A stretch of DNA of 14,233 nt from positions 1 to 14,233 of the forward strand of contig DSBA01000042.1 in the NCBI GenBank assembly GCA_011046145.1, given 5' to 3'. Every line of letters starts with the position of its first letter. Positions within the stretch are counted from its first letter, which is position 1. Both the position numbers and the translations under genes were made by a program. Shown here one piece after another: positions 12,653 through 14,233 of this stretch. This DNA comes from Candidatus Uhrbacteria bacterium. GTDB taxonomy: Bacteria > Patescibacteriota > Patescibacteriia > CAIXNZ01. The notes beneath the pieces were generated by a model, which ran no database searches, was not told the DNA's origin, and saw only the letters and a list, made by a program, of their open reading frames with translations.

Positions 12653-12710
12653 TTGACAGAAAAAATATGAATTGTCAATTCATAACGCCACAAAAAAACA
12701 AATTTGTCAA
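12653..12710 (-). promoter_or_regulatory. upstream region with three TTGACA boxes and a 19-bp palindrome
   Basis: Minus-strand TTGACA boxes lie at 12705-12710 and 12673-12678, and one plus-strand box at 12653-12658. The middle box is inside the perfect palindrome TATGAATTGTCAATTCATA (12666-12684). No -10 hexamer close to consensus sits 16-18 nt from either minus-strand box. A regulator-dependent promoter is a possible reading. Confidence 0.4.
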
Positions 12711-12745
12711 ATACTATTTTAAACCCATTTTTTCACTATTTTTCA

Positions 12746-12835
12746 GCCCTCTGTCCTCATCCTGAGCAAAACAAAGGATCTCTTTATCACCCATTTCCAA
12801 GCAGATTCCTCACTTTGTTCGGAATGCCAGAGGGC
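12746..12835. repeat. REP-like palindromic element
   Basis: Perfect 8-bp ends GCCCTCTG (12746-12753) and CAGAGGGC (12828-12835) enclose two imperfectly complementary halves, CATCCTGAGC...AAAGGATCT and AGATTCCTCACTTTGTTCGG. These resemble the CATTCTGAGCGAAGCGAAGAATCT-type palindromic repeats dispersed in many bacterial genomes. It ends 2 nt from the miaA stop codon. No T-tract follows on either strand, so it does not look like a terminator. Confidence 0.6.
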
Positions 12836-12836
12836 G

Positions 12837-13724
12837 CTAATACCATTTTTTAACTAAATTTTCAATTTTTTTATAATCATTTTCCCAGACAATTTCCTTA
12901 TCTTTCTTAAGCCAAGTCATTTGCCTTTTGGCATAATGATTTATCTCTAATTCAAGCCGCTCTAACATTTCTTGTTTAGTAATTAATCCTCTTAAATAAC
13001 GGGAAAGCCAACGATATTCCAGACCAAAATCATCCAATTTCTGCCAAGAAACGCCATGTTTGTGCAATTTTTTAACTTCAGCAACCATTCCCTGCCGCAT
13101 TCTGGCTATTAACCTATTATGGATTAACTTTTTTAATGTTTGATTATCTCGTTTAACACCTATTTTAAGGGCATCGTATTTTAATTTTTTAAGCGGTTTT
13201 GGCACGGGCTGGCCTGTTTTTAAAACAATTTCTAAGGCGCGGATCAAGCGCCTTTTATTATTCTTATCAATTGTCTTTGCCCTGGTCGGATCAATTTTTT
13301 TTAATTTAATAAAAAGCTTTTCTGCTGATAATTTTTCTAATTTTTTGCGTAATTGCGGATCTGGCTTTACTGTTTCAGGCAAACCAAAAAGTAAAGCATC
13401 TATCCAAAACATGGTGCCTCCGCAAATAATAGGCAATTTGCCCTTTTTTTGTATTTGCTTAATGGCTTTTTCTGCCGCCTTAACAAATTTAGCTGCATTA
13501 TATTCTGTTTTGGGAGAAACAACATCCAAAAGATAATGCTTAATCCCCTGCATTTCTTTTTTAGTCACTTTACCAGTACCAATATCCATGCCTTTATAAA
13601 CCTGACGCGAATCAGCAGATATCACTTCCCCATTAAAATCTTTGGCCAGTTTAATGGACAAGATAGTCTTTCCACTAGACGTGGGACCAACAATGACTAA
13701 TATTTTTTGTAATTTATTTGACAT
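12837..13724 (-). CDS. miaA: tRNA dimethylallyltransferase (i6A37 synthase)
   Basis: MiaA transfers a dimethylallyl group to the N6 of A37 in tRNAs that read codons starting with U. The 295-residue sequence has P-loop GPTSSGKT (residues 13-20), the catalytic-aspartate segment ISADSRQVYKGMDIGTGK (D38), CGGTMFWIDALLFGLP (101-116) and the C-terminal FGLEYR and HYAKRQMTWLKKD motifs. Length is within the usual range (about 290-315). Its ATG lies within the end of miaB (11-nt overlap), implying translational coupling; the gene order places the second-step enzyme first. The stop is TAG. A REP-like element follows directly, and no clear terminator was found. Confidence 0.96.
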   Translation of the reverse strand: MSNKLQKILVIVGPTSSGKTILSIKLAKDFNGEVISADSRQVYKGMDIGTGKVTKKEMQGIKHYLLDVVSPKTEYNAAKFVKAAEKAIKQIQKKGKLPIICGGTMFWIDALLFGLPETVKPDPQLRKKLEKLSAEKLFIKLKKIDPTRAKTIDKNNKRRLIRALEIVLKTGQPVPKPLKKLKYDALKIGVKRDNQTLKKLIHNRLIARMRQGMVAEVKKLHKHGVSWQKLDDFGLEYRWLSRYLRGLITKQEMLERLELEINHYAKRQMTWLKKDKEIVWENDYKKIENLVKKWY

Positions 13725-14233
13725 AATCGCCTTCTAAACCAAAGCTGCCAGCTTTAGTTATTTTTATTTTAACAAATTTACCTAATAAATTTTGCCGGGA
13801 TTTAAATTTTACCACTTTAAAAGTTCTGGTTTTGCCCAGCCAAATATCATTCTTGCCCTTTTTTTCAACCAAAACCTCCAAGGTTTGCCCGACCAACTTT
13901 TGGTTATTAGCTAAAGCAGTCTGGCTTAAAATATCATTCAAAACTTTATCACGTCGCTTTTTCTCGGCCTTGCTGACATTATCTTTAAGCTTGGCAGTTG
14001 CGGTTTCTTGTCTAGGCGAATACTGATTAATATAAGCCATATCAAATTTAATTTCCTCAAATAATTTACAAGTATTTTTAAATTGCGCTTTTGTCTCACC
14101 TGGAAACCCGACAATCACATCAGTGGAAATCGCCACATTAGGAATATATTTTCTGATTTTTTTAACCAAATTTTTATATTGAGCCACTGTATATTTACGA
14201 TTCATTTTTTTTAAAATCTGATCGTCACCAGAC
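13714..14233 (-). CDS. miaB: tRNA-2-methylthio-N6-dimethylallyladenosine synthase, C-terminal part
   Basis: This is the 3' portion of a gene running off the right edge (frame open to the last complete codon; about 172 residues visible). It begins SGDDQILKKMNRKYTVAQY, then AISTDVIVGFPGETKAQF and YINQYSPRQETATAKL, the C-terminal half of the radical-SAM barrel typical of MiaB. A TRAM RNA-binding domain follows at the end (LVGQTLEVLVEKKG... GLEGDYVK). MiaB adds the methylthio group at C2 of i6A37 made by MiaA. The N-terminal UPF0004 domain and the CxxxCxxC cluster lie outside the window. Other MTTases (RimO, MtaB) are possible, but the adjacent miaA and the ISTDVIVGFPGET wording favour MiaB. Confidence 0.92.
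   Translation of the reverse strand, partial: SGDDQILKKMNRKYTVAQYKNLVKKIRKYIPNVAISTDVIVGFPGETKAQFKNTCKLFEEIKFDMAYINQYSPRQETATAKLKDNVSKAEKKRRDKVLNDILSQTALANNQKLVGQTLEVLVEKKGKNDIWLGKTRTFKVVKFKSRQNLLGKFVKIKITKAGSFGLEGDYVK

Noticed and set aside
12746..12835. The palindromic element as the miaA terminator
   Set aside because: No T-tract follows the stem in the miaA direction, and the loop side is long and itself repeat-like.
1..14233. CRISPR arrays, rRNA or tRNA genes, integrase or transposase genes, recoded stop codons
   Set aside because: No regularly spaced repeats, no rRNA or tRNA signatures and no recombinase motifs were found. TGA acts as a normal stop.

Overview
This AT-rich bacterial window reads like part of a reduced genome of the Candidate Phyla Radiation (Patescibacteria, Parcubacteria-like). 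That placement is an inference. It rests on the gene mix: secE-nusG-rplK-rplA next to a TrmB-type regulator, a thymidylate synthase fused to an MtrA/DUF4346-like domain, two divergent thymidylate-kinase-like proteins, orphan small proteins, and core genes without Shine-Dalgarno (SD) sequences. TGA is used as an ordinary stop (nusG ends in it), so there is no sign of the TGA recoding of Gracilibacteria.

Layout: (1) 1-1024 has no convincing gene beyond a possible 3' tail of a gene at 3-56. It does hold a well-formed minus-strand transcription unit of about 218 nt (about 956 to 739), with a consensus promoter, a strong SD and an intrinsic terminator but no real reading frame. (2) A minus-strand TrmB-family regulator (1025-1780) has repeated operator-like boxes between its -10 and start codon. 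(3) 1949-4396 is the secE-nusG-rplK-rplA operon. It has a structured nusG-rplK spacer, an attenuator-like switch between rplK and rplA, and a strong terminator at the end. (4) 4425-7592 is a compact pyrimidine deoxynucleotide operon: dCMP deaminase, a P-loop (d)NMP-kinase-like protein, fused thymidylate synthase and dTMP kinase. Together they give dCMP to dUMP to dTMP to dTDP. (5) 7747-10732 holds a second, diverged thymidylate-kinase-like protein, a six-helix membrane protein and gatB. (6) 10736-12710 is an island of four small unrecognised genes in alternating orientation (+,-,+,-). All four have SDs, the two plus genes have clear promoters, and the convergent pairs share bidirectional terminators. 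(7) 12746-12835 is a REP-like palindromic element. (8) 12837-14233 holds minus-strand miaA and the 3' part of miaB, overlapping by 11 nt: the two-step i6A/ms2i6A modification of tRNA position 37.

Two contrasts stand out. Core housekeeping genes start without SDs after A/T-rich leaders, whereas the small orphan genes and the orphan RNA carry strong SDs and near-consensus extended -10 promoters. The most interesting non-coding signals are the orphan RNA whose promoter is built into the terminator of the preceding gene, and the three mutually exclusive stems between rplK and rplA.
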